In this document: positions 1 through 9,325 of the stretch, piece by piece | Numbering within the stretch: position 1 is the stretch's first letter | Layout of the letters: each line of letters starts with the position of its first letter | NCBI RefSeq assembly: GCF_002891535.1 | Contig: NZ_PDZR01000001.1 | Location: 310,001 to 374,000 of the forward strand | Direction of reading: 5' to 3' | Origin: Methylocella silvestris | Lineage (GTDB): Bacteria > Pseudomonadota > Alphaproteobacteria > Rhizobiales > Beijerinckiaceae | Length of the DNA stretch: 64,000 bases | Notes under the pieces: generated by a model | The model's database searches: none | The model's input: the letters and a program-made list of their open reading frames with translations, nothing else | Told to the model about the DNA's origin: nothing | Position numbers and translations under genes: made by a program

Positions 1-853
1 TGAGCTCGAGATCGAAAATCTGGGTTTTTACCGCGCCCGGCGTCGCGTCAAGCACGGCGATCCGTGCGGCGCCGTCGTCGGAAAGGAAAACGCCGAGCTT
101 CAGGCCGCCGGAGCCGGCCTCCGCAAGATCACAATCAAGCCAGGAGGCCAGCGTCGCATTGAGATAGTCGATCGTCCCGTCGCTGCGGCAGGAGAAAAAA
201 CCGGCAGGCGCGTTGTCGAGACAATCGATTGCGCGCCGAAGCTCCTGGAAGGTCGTCTCCTGCTGCTCGCGTTCGCGCGTGATGTCTGCGACGGTCCAGA
301 GGGTCGCGCGCTGCGCGCCGGACAGCTCTAGCGGGCGCGCCTCGATCCGGCGCCACCCCGCGCCGGGGGAGAGGCAAAGGCGGGTCTCCTCCACGTGGGC
401 GCGGCCTTCGCGCGCGGCCTGCGCGAGCCTGTAGACAGCCTCGGACGCCTCCGGCGATCCGCCTCCGGCGAGCCGCTCGACCGGACGCAGTTCTTCGAGG
501 CTGGAGGCGGCGCAAAATGCCCTGTAGGCGCGGTTGGCGTAAAGGATCGCGCCATTCGCGTCGGTCGCGATCAGCCCGTCCGGATTGGCGTCGCAGACGA
601 ACCTTGTCAGATCGCCGCCGCGGGAGCCCCGCTCCGCGACCCTGAGCAGACCGGCTGACAGGGCGAATGTGGCGAAGACGCCGATCCCCGCGAAGAGCGC
701 AAGGGCGGCGGTCGCGATCATGACGGCGGTCTGCGGCGGCGCGAGCAGGACCAGCGCGGCCGCGCCGGCGATGAGGATCATCGGGGCAAAGATCAGCGCC
801 AGGCTTCCGGCGCGGCTCGTCTTGCCGAAGGCGCCTCGCTGATCGATCATCAT
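1..853 (-). CDS. cckA: CckA-type hybrid sensor histidine kinase, N-terminal part
   Basis: The reading frame is open from an ATG-ATG pair at 853 to the window edge (284 codons, 3' end missing). Two hydrophobic segments near residues 18-38 and 43-66 are followed by a PAS-like domain (around residues 85-195, with 'DANPDGLIATDANGAILYAN') and the start of a second PAS domain ('IDCLDNAPAGFFSCRSDGTI'). Two membrane segments followed by tandem PAS domains is the layout of CckA, the kinase that feeds phosphate through ChpT to CtrA in alphaproteobacteria. The divergent FliO-like gene and nearby dksA fit the neighbourhood I remember for rhizobial cckA. The kinase and receiver domains are outside the window, so another PAS histidine kinase cannot be excluded. 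Confidence 0.75.
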   Translation of the reverse strand, partial: MMIDQRGAFGKTSRAGSLALIFAPMILIAGAAALVLLAPPQTAVMIATAALALFAGIGVFATFALSAGLLRVAERGSRGGDLTRFVCDANPDGLIATDANGAILYANRAYRAFCAASSLEELRPVERLAGGGSPEASEAVYRLAQAAREGRAHVEETRLCLSPGAGWRRIEARPLELSGAQRATLWTVADITREREQQETTFQELRRAIDCLDNAPAGFFSCRSDGTIDYLNATLASWLDCDLAEAGSGGLKLGVFLSDDGAARIAVLDATPGAVKTQIFDLEL

Positions 854-1199
854 GCTTAATCCTCGCGCGGCGCGCCGCGCGCGTGCGACCTTGACGTTCG
901 GGCCGACTCGCTCCGGCGCTTGCGATTGCGCGCCGATTTTCTCAATAAACGGATCGCGCGCAATTGTCATTCAACGGCGCCGGGCGCGAAATCGCCGTCC
1001 AGCGCGCCCGCATTGCGCGCAAACTTCGGGGCCGGTAAACAAAATAGTTGAATATGCTGCTTTTCTGACGCGCGGCGACACTCCGCCTTGATCGCCGAGA
1101 GCGCATTTTCTATTGTGCGCGCCATCTTTTGTTGCTCGCCCGCGATCGAACGAATCACGATCCGCATTGGCGCAGATCCCTCCCAAGCGAGCCGAGCCG
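854..1199. other. Divergent intergenic region, cckA / fliO-like
   Basis: This 346-base gap separates two divergently transcribed genes and must hold the promoters of both. I see no convincing -35/-10 pair, no CtrA-type TTAA-N7-TTAA site and no RNA structure. Reading frames in it have poor coding character. Confidence 0.5.
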
Positions 1200-2552
1200 A
1201 TGCAGGGCCTCATCGACAAGATCTTCGAAAACAAGCCGCTCACCTTCATAGCGGCAGTGGTCGCCCTGCTTTTGGCCGGCGCGCTGGTTCTGTTCGCGGT
1301 TCGGCTCGCCTTCGGCCGGAGGGTCAAGGCGCCGGGCGGCGGGCGGACGCGATTGCCGCGACTGGGCGTCGTCGACGCCTTTGACATCGACCGTCAGCGC
1401 CAGCTCGTCATCATCAGACGCGACAATGTCGAGCATCTCTTGATGATCGGCGGCCCGAATGACCTTGTCATCGAATCGGAGATCATCCGCGCCGAGGCGC
1501 GCGAGCGGCATCGCGAGAAGGAGCCCCGCGAAAAGGACTTGCGCGAAAAAGAACCTGCGCTGACGTCGGTCGCGGCTCCATTCGGACCGGGCGCCGCGGC
1601 GGCTCCGGCCTTGCCGCCGGAGAGCGAAGCCGTCGCGACCCGGGCGCCAAATCCGCCGCCGGCGTGGAAGGCTCCGATTCCGCCAATCGCCGCGCTCGCC
1701 GCCGCGACAGTCGGCGGCGAGCTTCCGGCCGCAGCAGCGAATGAAGCCGGCGTGCCGGAGGGCAATCCGGGCTTCACGCCCACAGGCCCGGCGCGGGGGG
1801 CGGCTTTTTCGCCGACGCGCCGCCCGGCGCCGGCCGCAGCCATTGCGCCGAGACCGCCGCGCGAACCGCTGCTTCGCGCCGATCCGGCCCTGCGCCCAGA
1901 GAGCGCGTCGGCAGGCGCCTTCCAGCGCGCCTCGCTGGCGACGCCATTCCTGCGCCCGCCGCCGCCGCGCCAGCTCGCCGAGACGCTTGCGCGGCAGATC
2001 AATCCGCCCGCTGGCCCGCCGGCGCAGACGCCGCCAGCCGAGCCGCCGGTTTCCGAGCAAACGACCCCTGTCGGCGCAATCGAGGGCGCGCAGCCCGCCA
2101 CGCTGCCCCGGTCGGCCGACGCGGATACGTCGCAAACTGCGCCGGGCGCCGACCAACCGCCTGAAGCGGCCGCGCCTTCGCAGGGGGCCGAGCGGGAGCT
2201 GGCGCCGGACGTCGTCGAAGCGGGCGCCAAACAGCCGGCGCCACTCACGCCGGCGGCGCCTTTGCGGGCGAGCGAGCCGTTCGACTTCGTCGCGGCTGTC
2301 GCCGCAGCCCTGGAGCAGCCGGAGGAGGCGCCGCTGCTTGCGCCGCCCCGACATGAGGATCTGGCGGAAACGCCTCTTGCCGAAGCCAGGGATTCAACGC
2401 GGCGGCCAGAGACCGATGCTCCGCTGGACATCGAGGCGCCGCCCACCGAAAAGCACGCCAATGTTGGGAAAAGCTTCGCTTCGGCCCCGGCGCATGATTC
2501 GCTGGAGGAAGAACTGGCCAAGCTGCTGGGGCGTGGGCCGGGCGGCGTCTGA
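1200..2552 (+). CDS. FliO-like membrane protein with long Pro/Ala-rich tail
   Basis: The chosen start gives 450 residues beginning MQGLIDKIFENKPLTF; a longer frame begins at 1113 but its first 29 residues look like untranslated leader. One membrane segment (about residues 13-38) is followed by a conserved block ('RTRLPRLGVVDAFDIDRQRQ', 'DNVEHLLMIGGPNDLVIES') typical of proteins annotated FliO in Hyphomicrobiales. FliO is an assembly factor of the flagellar type III export gate. After about residue 105 the protein becomes a charged stretch and then roughly 330 residues of low-complexity Pro/Ala/Glu sequence, far longer than the usual FliO. No other flagellar gene is nearby, so a role outside flagella is possible. 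Confidence 0.65.
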   Translation: MQGLIDKIFENKPLTFIAAVVALLLAGALVLFAVRLAFGRRVKAPGGGRTRLPRLGVVDAFDIDRQRQLVIIRRDNVEHLLMIGGPNDLVIESEIIRAEARERHREKEPREKDLREKEPALTSVAAPFGPGAAAAPALPPESEAVATRAPNPPPAWKAPIPPIAALAAATVGGELPAAAANEAGVPEGNPGFTPTGPARGAAFSPTRRPAPAAAIAPRPPREPLLRADPALRPESASAGAFQRASLATPFLRPPPPRQLAETLARQINPPAGPPAQTPPAEPPVSEQTTPVGAIEGAQPATLPRSADADTSQTAPGADQPPEAAAPSQGAERELAPDVVEAGAKQPAPLTPAAPLRASEPFDFVAAVAAALEQPEEAPLLAPPRHEDLAETPLAEARDSTRRPETDAPLDIEAPPTEKHANVGKSFASAPAHDSLEEELAKLLGRGPGGV

Positions 2553-2647
2553 AGCGTCGCAGGCGCCGATATTCCCGCATAGATTTTCTGATTTTGCAGC
2601 TTTTGCAGGCCCGCTTGAGGGGGCAACGCTAAGGCGTCGGAGATCCC

Positions 2648-3106
2648 TTACCCGTCGCGATAGACGCGCTCGCGCTTCTCGTGACGCTCCTGCGCCTCGA
2701 CCGAGAGGGTCGCGATCGGCCTGGCATCGAGACGCTTCAGGCTGATCGGCTCGCCGGTTTCCTCGCAATAGCCATAAGTGCCGTCATCCAGCCGTCCCAA
2801 CGCCGATTCGATCTTGGCGATGAGCTTGCGCTGGCGGTCGCGCGCGCGAAGCTCGATCGCGCGATCCGTCTCCGAAGACGCGCGGTCGGCGACGTCGGGG
2901 TGATTCTCGTTTTCAGTTTGCAGCGCGACCAGGGTTTCGCGGCTCTCGCGCAGAATGTCTTCTTTCCAGGCGAGCAATTTGCGGCGGAAATAATCGCGTT
3001 GACGTTCATTCATGAACGTCTCTGATTCGGAAGGCGTATAGCCGTCATCGATCATATCGGCAGCCACCGGAAAGCCTCCGTCGTGATGAATGGCTGCCTT
3101 ATACAT
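2648..3106 (-). CDS. dksA: DksA/TraR-family RNA polymerase secondary-channel regulator
   Basis: A 152-residue protein with the DksA layout: an N-terminal extension ('YTPSESETFMNERQRDYFRR'), a long coiled coil (about residues 35-105), and a C-terminal globular end ('YGYCEETGEPISLKRL', then 'LDARPIATLSVEAQERHEKR'). DksA binds the secondary channel of RNA polymerase and works with ppGpp in the stringent response. Classical DksA carries four zinc-binding cysteines; only one (in YGYCEETGEP) remains here, which is common in alphaproteobacterial members. An ATG 51 bases downstream of the chosen start (MIDDGY) is an alternative. The gene converges on the FliO-like gene with a 95-base gap. Confidence 0.9.
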   Translation of the reverse strand: MYKAAIHHDGGFPVAADMIDDGYTPSESETFMNERQRDYFRRKLLAWKEDILRESRETLVALQTENENHPDVADRASSETDRAIELRARDRQRKLIAKIESALGRLDDGTYGYCEETGEPISLKRLDARPIATLSVEAQERHEKRERVYRDG

Positions 3107-3316
3107 ATCGCAGTGCGCTTGTTCAATCTAAGTCGCGCCGCCGCCTTGAGTTATTCCCCTGTCGCGCCCGTCTCGGCCGCCGGCGAACGGCCGGCGATCA
3201 AGGACGAAATTCTGAAGCGCGCGGCTTTCACGCCCGAGATCGCGACGATATTGGACGAATCACTCCAAAATCACGAAACGCGATCGACTCCATATATTTA
3301 CATCATGATGCCGTCC

Positions 3317-3340
3317 GAAAACGCCGCAACTTCTCGGCGT
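3317..3340 (-). terminator. Probable intrinsic terminator of icd
   Basis: On the minus strand, a perfect 6-bp stem (ACGCCG/CGGCGT, plus-strand arms 3321-3326 and 3335-3340, 8-base loop) overlaps the icd stop codon and is followed by TTTC. The stem is short and the U-tract weak, so this is a moderate call. Confidence 0.45.
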
Positions 3341-4563
3341 CATGCTTTTGGCGCGGTCATCGCCTTGCGCAAGTTCTCGTCGACCTTGTCGAGGAAGCCG
3401 GTGGTCGAAAGCCATCTTTGGTCGGCGCCGACGAGCAGGGCGAGATCCTTGGTCATGAAACCCGATTCGACGGTCCTGACGCAGACCTTCTCGAGCGTCT
3501 GCGCGAAAGTCGCGAGTTCCGGATTGTCGTCAAGCTTGGCGCGATGCGACAGGGCGCGCGTCCAGGCGAAGATCGAGGCGATTGAATTGGTCGAGGTCTC
3601 TTTTCCCTTTTGATGCTCGCGGTAGTGACGCGTCACCGTCCCGTGAGCGGCCTCGGCCTCGACCGTCCGGCCGTCGGGGCTGAGCAGCACGGAGGTCATG
3701 AGGCCGAGCGAGCCAAAGCCCTGCGCCACCGTATCGGACTGGACGTCGCCGTCGTAGTTTTTGCAGGCCCAGACATAGCCGCCGGACCATTTCAGCGCGG
3801 AGGCGACCATGTCGTCGATCAGACGATGCTGGTAGATGATGCCCGCGGCGTCGAATTTTTCCTTGAATTCCGTCTCGAACACCTCCTGGAACAGGTCCTT
3901 GAAGCGCCCGTCATAGGCTTTGAGGATGGTGTTCTTGGTCGACAGAAAGACCGGATATTTGGCGTCGAGGCCATAGTTTAGCGAGGCGCGCGCGAAATCG
4001 CGGATGGAATCGTCAAGATTATACATCGACAGCGAGACGCCCGCGCCGGGATAATTGTAGACTTCCTTTTCGATGACCGTTCCGTCGTCGCCTTCGAATT
4101 TGATCGTCAGCCTGCCTTTGCCGGGCACCCTGAAATCGGTCGCGGCATATTGATCGCCGAAGGCGTGGCGGCCGATGACGATCGGCTGCGTCCAGCCCGG
4201 CACCAGGCGCGGAACGTTTTTGCAGATGATCGGCGCGCGGAAAATGACGCCGCCGAGAATATTGCGGATCGTGCCGTTCGGCGACTTCCACATCTGCTTT
4301 AAGTTGAATTCCTTCACGCGCGCTTCGTCGGGCGTGATCGTCGCGCATTTGACGCCGACGCCGTGCTTCTTGATGGCGTTCGCCGCGTCCACGGTCACAC
4401 GATCGCCGGTGGCGTCTCTATTTTCGACAGAAAGGTCGTAATATTCGAGGTCGAGGTCGAGATAGGCGAGAACGAGTTTTTCGCGAATATATTGCCAGAT
4501 GATCCGGGTCATCTCATCGCCATCAAGTTCGACGACGGGATTTGTGACCTTGATCTTGCTCAT
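3340..4563 (-). CDS. icd: Isocitrate dehydrogenase (NADP+)
   Basis: A 407-residue protein of the eukaryote-like (type II) NADP-isocitrate dehydrogenase family, converting isocitrate to 2-oxoglutarate and CO2 in the TCA cycle. Diagnostic stretches include '[20 protein letters not shown]' at the N terminus, '[20 protein letters not shown]' (the substrate-binding SPNGTIRN loop and an arginine after it), the metal-binding '[20 protein letters not shown]' and '[20 protein letters not shown]' (NADP binding). Length is normal for the family. The gene appears monocistronic with a short hairpin at its stop codon. Annotation is secure from sequence alone. Confidence 0.97.
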   Translation of the reverse strand: MSKIKVTNPVVELDGDEMTRIIWQYIREKLVLAYLDLDLEYYDLSVENRDATGDRVTVDAANAIKKHGVGVKCATITPDEARVKEFNLKQMWKSPNGTIRNILGGVIFRAPIICKNVPRLVPGWTQPIVIGRHAFGDQYAATDFRVPGKGRLTIKFEGDDGTVIEKEVYNYPGAGVSLSMYNLDDSIRDFARASLNYGLDAKYPVFLSTKNTILKAYDGRFKDLFQEVFETEFKEKFDAAGIIYQHRLIDDMVASALKWSGGYVWACKNYDGDVQSDTVAQGFGSLGLMTSVLLSPDGRTVEAEAAHGTVTRHYREHQKGKETSTNSIASIFAWTRALSHRAKLDDNPELATFAQTLEKVCVRTVESGFMTKDLALLVGADQRWLSTTGFLDKVDENLRKAMTAPKA

Positions 4564-4664
4564 TAGTTCGACCTTTTCATCTGGAGTTTATGAAAAAATG
4601 CGCTCGCCTGCCGGCGTCGAAGATCGACGGAGCGGAGCTCGCGAGGGGAGGGGGGAAAGCCTGT

Positions 4665-5414
4665 TCATTTCGGCGGTTCGCCGCGAAGGGACCGCGCGAA
4701 ATCGCGATCGACGTCGGCTGAGAGGGACTCGAGAACGGCCTGATTCTGTGGCGAGGCGGCTTTATAGGCGGCCATGATCGCCGCCTTGCCCTGCGGACCG
4801 TCTGCAAGAATCTGACGCAGATCGCTCTTCATGAATTGCTGCAAGTCCTTGTCGAGCCCTGCGCGAGTCGCGAGCGCCCGGTCGAGGCGCACCCGCGCCA
4901 GCGTCGGATCGTTCGGGGCGGTGAAGTAGGACATGAAAAGAGGCGTCGCCGGATTTGCGTCGCCGCTTTTTCCGGCGGCGGCCGGCAACTCGGCTAGCAA
5001 AAGCCACGCCGCGCCATTGACGGGCGAAAGCGAGGTCGCCGAGAGCGCGTTTGAGCGGGCCCGGGCGATGCGCGCCGCATTGGCCGGATCTTCCGCGCCC
5101 GCCTTGTCGAGGTAGGCAAGATCGGCGTCGGCGAAAGCGGCCTGCGCATAGAGATCGCCTCTGACGAGCCCGAGCCACGCGGCCCATTGCGCGCTGGTCC
5201 GGTGCGCCGCGGCCGCGCCCGCGCTTTGCCGGTCGGAGGGCAGGGCGATCGCCGGCGGAGCGATGAGCGCGGCAAGCAGCATCCAGACGGCGCCGAGGGC
5301 GAGGAGGCCGGCGAAGGCGATAAGACCGATGCGCAGCGTCAAAGGTTCTTCAAGGGCGGCGGGGCGGGGTTCTCGCTCGAACATGAAGTTCGGTCGAGGC
5401 GGTTCGAGGCTCAT
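4665..5414 (-). CDS. Membrane-anchored protein of unknown function
   Basis: A 249-residue protein with a strong ribosome-binding site (GGGGGAG, 6 bases before the ATG). A short cytoplasmic N terminus rich in Pro/Arg precedes one hydrophobic segment (about residues 28-56); the remainder is predicted outside the cytoplasm and is Ala-rich and helical, with a pattern that may be TPR-like ('AQAAFADADLAYLDKAGAED', 'NGAAWLLLAELPAAAGKSGD'). I recognise no catalytic motif. It stands alone between icd and a phosphatase gene. Confidence 0.7.
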   Translation of the reverse strand: MSLEPPRPNFMFEREPRPAALEEPLTLRIGLIAFAGLLALGAVWMLLAALIAPPAIALPSDRQSAGAAAAHRTSAQWAAWLGLVRGDLYAQAAFADADLAYLDKAGAEDPANAARIARARSNALSATSLSPVNGAAWLLLAELPAAAGKSGDANPATPLFMSYFTAPNDPTLARVRLDRALATRAGLDKDLQQFMKSDLRQILADGPQGKAAIMAAYKAASPQNQAVLESLSADVDRDFARSLRGEPPK

Positions 5415-5484
5415 CGCTCACTCCCCCATGATCTTGCGCCGTAAAGCTTCACCTTGGATTGAATAGACTGTGGCGCAAAAAAAT

Positions 5485-6225
5485 CTAGATGAAACTGATC
5501 TGATCGCCTTCCAGCCTGACGCAGGAGAGCCGGCCCGTGGCATAGGCTCCCGTATCGACATTGATTCGGTTGCGGCGAACCTCCGGCTCCATCACCGGCG
5601 TGTGGCCGTGGACGATGACTTTTTCGAAGGACTCTTCGCAGGAGAGGAATTCTTCCCGGATCCAGAGCAGGTCCTCCTCGCTCTGGCGCGCGAGCGGCGC
5701 GCCCGGACGGATTCCCGCATGGGCGAAAAAATAGTCGCCGCAGGCGAAAGAAGCGGGCAAAGAGCTGAAAAAATGCGAATGGCTTTTTGGCAGAACTCTC
5801 GCGAACTCCCGCGCAAGCTCCTCCTCCTCTTCGGCGGTCGGAGAAAAGCTCGGCGCAAGGCCATAGGACAAAAGCGTCGAGAGGCCGCCATATTGTCCCC
5901 AGGATCTGAGGATCGGCGGATTGCGCAGAAACTCGAGAACATAGATCTCGTGATTGCCCTTGAGGCAGACGACGCTCTGGTGTCTCGCGCGCTCGATAAG
6001 TTTGGTCACGACCTCAGCCGAATTCGATCCGCGATCAATATAATCGCCAAGGAAAATCTGCAGGGGATGGGCGATCGGATGACGCGCCAGATCCGCGTCG
6101 ATTCGCAAAAAAACCTGATCGAGCAGGTCGGCGCGGCCATGAATATCGCCAATCGCGTATATTCGGACGCCGGCGGGAAGAGTCGGCGTCGCCGGGGCGG
6201 CTCCGAATAGACGCGGTTTCCACAT
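5485..6225 (-). CDS. PPP-family metallophosphoesterase (serine/threonine phosphatase type)
   Basis: A 246-residue protein containing the full set of PPP signatures: GDIHGR (about residue 27), GDYIDRG (about 64), GNHE (about 91), then 'FAHAGIRPG' and 'VHGHTP', which supply the metal ligands and phosphate-binding residues. Bacterial members such as PrpA/PrpB remove phosphate from proteins or act on small phosphoesters; the substrate here is unknown. The ATG at 6225 has no clear Shine-Dalgarno sequence. Neighbours give no functional hint. Confidence 0.88.
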   Translation of the reverse strand: MWKPRLFGAAPATPTLPAGVRIYAIGDIHGRADLLDQVFLRIDADLARHPIAHPLQIFLGDYIDRGSNSAEVVTKLIERARHQSVVCLKGNHEIYVLEFLRNPPILRSWGQYGGLSTLLSYGLAPSFSPTAEEEEELAREFARVLPKSHSHFFSSLPASFACGDYFFAHAGIRPGAPLARQSEEDLLWIREEFLSCEESFEKVIVHGHTPVMEPEVRRNRINVDTGAYATGRLSCVRLEGDQISFI

Positions 6226-6344
6226 TCGTGTGAGTTTTGCCTGCGCTCGATAAATCCTGGCCGGTTTCCGCCGTCAAGGCGCCGCAGCGCCGCGCAACCC
6301 GGCCGCGTGCCTCAGTGTTAGAGCATTTTCAACCCGAGAGATAG

Positions 6345-7904
6345 TCAGAACGGGTCGTCCTTCGCGAGTTTGGCGAACGCCCGCACCGCCTCGCCAAGCC
6401 ATTTTTGACTATCCTCCACCGACACTTCAAGGACGTCGGCGTCACCGTGGGAAAGCTCGCCGGCATCAGCACGCCCGGTTTCCGCGCGCCAAAGGCGAAG
6501 ATCCGCCTCGGCCGCATCCAGCGTCGTTTCGGCGTCATGCATTGCGCCAAGCGACGACTGGATCGTCTCAAGGCGCTTCAACAGCGCGCCGACGCTCTTC
6601 TTGTCAGCGACCTCCGGGCAGTCGACGAAGAACTCCGTCATATAGCGCAGCTTCTTGGCGTCGATCCGGACCTTGTGGCGGGCCTCGGGGTCGAGGCTTT
6701 CGAGGATTTCTCCCTGTTTCAGGAGCATCTTGCGCCGCTTGGCGAGCCGCTTGCGAATGAATTTTGCCGTTTCGGCGCGCTCGGCTTTATGCGCCCGCCA
6801 GCCGCCGCTTCCCAGCCATTCGCAGAAATCGATCAAAAAGATCCGCCAGGGTCTTGCTTCGATCGCCGCGATCAGGGCAGCGCGCAGGGCCATGCGTTTG
6901 GACTGGCGCCAGGCGGCGAATTCGCGCGCCTCGGCTGTCAGCTCGTCGCCGGCGGCCCCGGCTTCCTGCATGACATCGCGATCGCGCGCATCGCCGAACA
7001 ATCGCGCCATTCGCTTCAATTCGTTGTCCGCCGCAGCGAAATACTCGTCGTCCGCGATGGGCCGGAACAGAGCGAGCGCCGCCCTGAGGCGCCGCAGCGC
7101 CACGCGACCTTGATGGATCGCCTCGACCGGACTGGCGGGCTCCGGCCGCACCGTAAGGAGACGCGCATTCAACATGAAGTCGTGAAGGCAGACATTGCAG
7201 ATGGCTTCGAATGCAGCCCCAGCCGTCATCGCGTCGCCCAGGCGCGGCTGCGATCCCTTGGCCGGACGCATCGACGCTCCGGCCGCCAGACGATAGCCGC
7301 GTTCTGCCTTGCTGATCAGGCTGATCGACAAGGGCGCCTGCGCCGCCAGCCGGCGCGCCAGGGTGTAGAGGGCGCTCTTGTCGCCGCTTTTCAGTTCGAG
7401 CTCGACCTCGAAAATGGGCTCGGCGGCGGTCGGTCCGGGGACCATGATCTCACCGGCGTCGAGGACGGCCTCGATCTGCGCGTTCGCTTCGCCCAGCGAT
7501 AGAAAGGCGCGTTTGACCGAGATGTGAAACGCCTGGCGCAGATCGGGCCGCACCGCCTCGGCCAGATCTGCAAGGGGCGTCTCACGGATCATCGCAAAGT
7601 CGATGCAGGCGGCGCTGTCGCGCTGTCGGCGCGTCGGCGCCTGACCGTCGATGGGGCGCTCCCACTCGCCGCGCTGGGATACCGATCCGGTCTCCTGCTT
7701 GACCGTTTGCAGCAGCTGCTTGCCGGCCCGCCGGACCCGCAGAGTGAATCCGCCCTCGCGCAGCGCTTCATCGGCGGTGTCGAAATACCAGGAGTCGAGC
7801 TTTTGCGCGCGGGCGCGGGTCATCGCCGCCTTGAGGGCTGCCAGCGCTTGGGCGCGGGCGACAGGATCGGCCGACACGGCGAGCTTCAGTTCGATCTCGG
7901 TCAT
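6345..7904 (-). CDS. CYTH-CHAD protein, probable inorganic triphosphatase
   Basis: A 519-residue two-domain protein. The N-terminal CYTH domain (about residues 1-200) begins with the EIELKL motif (ExExK), which binds metal and triphosphate; acidic and basic strand residues such as 'PIFEVELELKSGDKSALYTL' follow. The C-terminal CHAD domain (about residues 225-515) shows conserved basic helices ('IHQGRVALRRLRAALALF', 'HKVRIDAKKLRYMTEFF') that in this family bind polyphosphate. The arrangement matches YgiF-like triphosphatases. Substrate specificity (inorganic triphosphate, or polyphosphate targeting) is inferred from the family. Confidence 0.88.
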   Translation of the reverse strand: MTEIELKLAVSADPVARAQALAALKAAMTRARAQKLDSWYFDTADEALREGGFTLRVRRAGKQLLQTVKQETGSVSQRGEWERPIDGQAPTRRQRDSAACIDFAMIRETPLADLAEAVRPDLRQAFHISVKRAFLSLGEANAQIEAVLDAGEIMVPGPTAAEPIFEVELELKSGDKSALYTLARRLAAQAPLSISLISKAERGYRLAAGASMRPAKGSQPRLGDAMTAGAAFEAICNVCLHDFMLNARLLTVRPEPASPVEAIHQGRVALRRLRAALALFRPIADDEYFAAADNELKRMARLFGDARDRDVMQEAGAAGDELTAEAREFAAWRQSKRMALRAALIAAIEARPWRIFLIDFCEWLGSGGWRAHKAERAETAKFIRKRLAKRRKMLLKQGEILESLDPEARHKVRIDAKKLRYMTEFFVDCPEVADKKSVGALLKRLETIQSSLGAMHDAETTLDAAEADLRLWRAETGRADAGELSHGDADVLEVSVEDSQKWLGEAVRAFAKLAKDDPF

Positions 7905-8305
7905 GGCGAGACCTTAACATGGGGGGCGGCGAGGGGTCGACCGCCCGGGGGTGCGGCGCTTGCGCGCCACGCCAGCGCGGACAAAAAAAACGGTCACAAA
8001 ATCAATGTTTTCGCCGGCCGATCAGGTGTATCCAAAGAATAAGCGGCTGAGCCGCCGGATATCGCTGCTTGTGCGGAGGATAGGGCTCGTTTAGGTTCAC
8101 GAATATTCGCGAAATTTTGCTATGATGAGTGATGAATTTCGTAACTCAATAAAGAGCAGCCTCGTCAACTGGAACGGCCTCCCTATTCGATCTGCGAACT
8201 GTGAATCTGATAATATAAATAGCGAAAAAACATGAACCCCGCTCACTAAAGGCTTGGATCATCATATTATCTGGAAGTAGCCGCTGTGATTCTCGAGAGT
8301 GACGC
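7905..8305. other. Non-coding stretch, AT-rich in its second half
   Basis: About 400 bases with no convincing gene. The first part is GC-rich like the neighbours; from about 8090 the composition turns clearly AT-rich and includes the palindrome CGAATATTCG (8099-8108). It probably contains the promoter of the small gene at 8306. No repeat, transposase remnant or RNA gene was recognised. Confidence 0.4.
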
Positions 8306-8719
8306 GTGGAAAAGAAAATTATAGTCGAAATCCTTCTTGAGGCGAGATCGTTGCTCCAGCGTAGCGGCTGGAATCAGTTTTGTATCGCTCGCGACGAAAC
8401 AGGCAATGTGGTGGACGCAAATAGCGGTTCTGCGTGCCGCTATTGTTTGTCCGGGGCGCTCTGCAAGGCGTGGCGCATGCTCGACGCCGCCCGTGAGGAA
8501 TATTATTTTCAATATTTTGAAAGAAGATTTTCGGCTGTCCTGCGCAAGCAGTATGGCTATGACCGCACTTTGACGCAGTGGAACGACCATGTCGCCACCT
8601 CCTGCGAAGAGGTGCTGACCCTGATCGATCTCGTCATAATAGACGTCGCCGGCGAGGATGCAGCGGCGATCCCGAGTTTCCTTCAGCGTCGGCCAAAATC
8701 GAAAGAAATCTCGGCCTGA
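8306..8719 (+). CDS. DUF6197-like small protein
   Basis: A 137-residue protein starting with GTG (GAGAG lies 7 bases upstream). The pattern 'GWNQFCIARDETGNVVD', then 'CRYCLSGALCKAW', then 'TLTQWNDHVATSCEEVLTLID' matches what I recall of DUF6197: a tryptophan-rich start, an ARD-x-G turn, a Cys-bearing GAL helix and a WND...EVL end. Function is unknown. The gene and its upstream region are more AT-rich than the surroundings, suggesting recent acquisition. It stands alone, facing the convergent chaC-like gene 11 bases away. Confidence 0.6.
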   Translation: MEKKIIVEILLEARSLLQRSGWNQFCIARDETGNVVDANSGSACRYCLSGALCKAWRMLDAAREEYYFQYFERRFSAVLRKQYGYDRTLTQWNDHVATSCEEVLTLIDLVIIDVAGEDAAAIPSFLQRRPKSKEISA

Positions 8720-8730
8720 AACCGGCGCGT

Positions 8731-9255
8731 TCAGTCAAATCGCCTTACGAGCCAATCCAGCGTGTCGTCGGAAATCATCAATTCGGCGAGATGGGCGTGC
8801 GTGTTGCGCACATAGTCGGCGTTTGCGCCCGACAGGCCGACCCCCTGCTGCGTGAGCCGCAGGAGTTCGTCCCTTTGCAGCCGCCCCGCATATTGGAGGT
8901 GGCCACGATCCGCGACATAGCAGATCACGGAAACCGCGCGGCCGTCGGAAAGGCGCGCGGAAAGAGAAACCTCAAGATAGACGGCGGTCACCTGCTCGCG
9001 CGCGCGGAGATAGGCGAGCGTTTGCGCAGCGTCAGCCGCGCCGACGCGGAAGGCGACGCCCTTGCATGAGCCGCCGCGATCGAGGCCGAGCACCAGCCCC
9101 GGAACCGCGGCGGTGCCGCGATGAACATGAGAATAGACGCAAAGCGAGCGATGGTAGCCGCGTACGACGGCGGCCTGCCTTTCGAGGAAGGCGAAGCCGG
9201 GCCGCCACATTAGCGATCCGTAGCCGAAGACCCACAGATCCTGTGCGGCGCTCAT
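8731..9255 (-). CDS. Gamma-glutamylcyclotransferase, ChaC type
   Basis: A 174-residue protein beginning with the ChaC/GGCT substrate-loop signature 'VFGYGSLMWRPGF', followed by 'GYHRSLCVYSHVHRGT', 'PGLVLGLDRGGSC', 'LAYLRAREQVTAVYLE' and the C-terminal 'GANADYVRNTHAHL'. ChaC enzymes cleave glutathione to 5-oxoproline and Cys-Gly in the cytoplasm. The glutamates in 'RAREQVTAVYLE' are candidates for the catalytic acid. Length is close to the family norm. It converges on the DUF6197-like gene. Confidence 0.9.
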   Translation of the reverse strand: MSAAQDLWVFGYGSLMWRPGFAFLERQAAVVRGYHRSLCVYSHVHRGTAAVPGLVLGLDRGGSCKGVAFRVGAADAAQTLAYLRAREQVTAVYLEVSLSARLSDGRAVSVICYVADRGHLQYAGRLQRDELLRLTQQGVGLSGANADYVRNTHAHLAELMISDDTLDWLVRRFD

Positions 9256-9325
9256 CGTCGATTTGCTCCTGGCGAACCCGCGCTATAAACGATGAGGCCC
9301 GGCGCGGAAAGATGGGAAGCGAATA

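Noticed and set aside
1155-2626. Several long frames antisense to the FliO-like gene
   Set aside because: They are Arg- or Ser/Gly-rich products of Pro/Ala codons read on the other strand.
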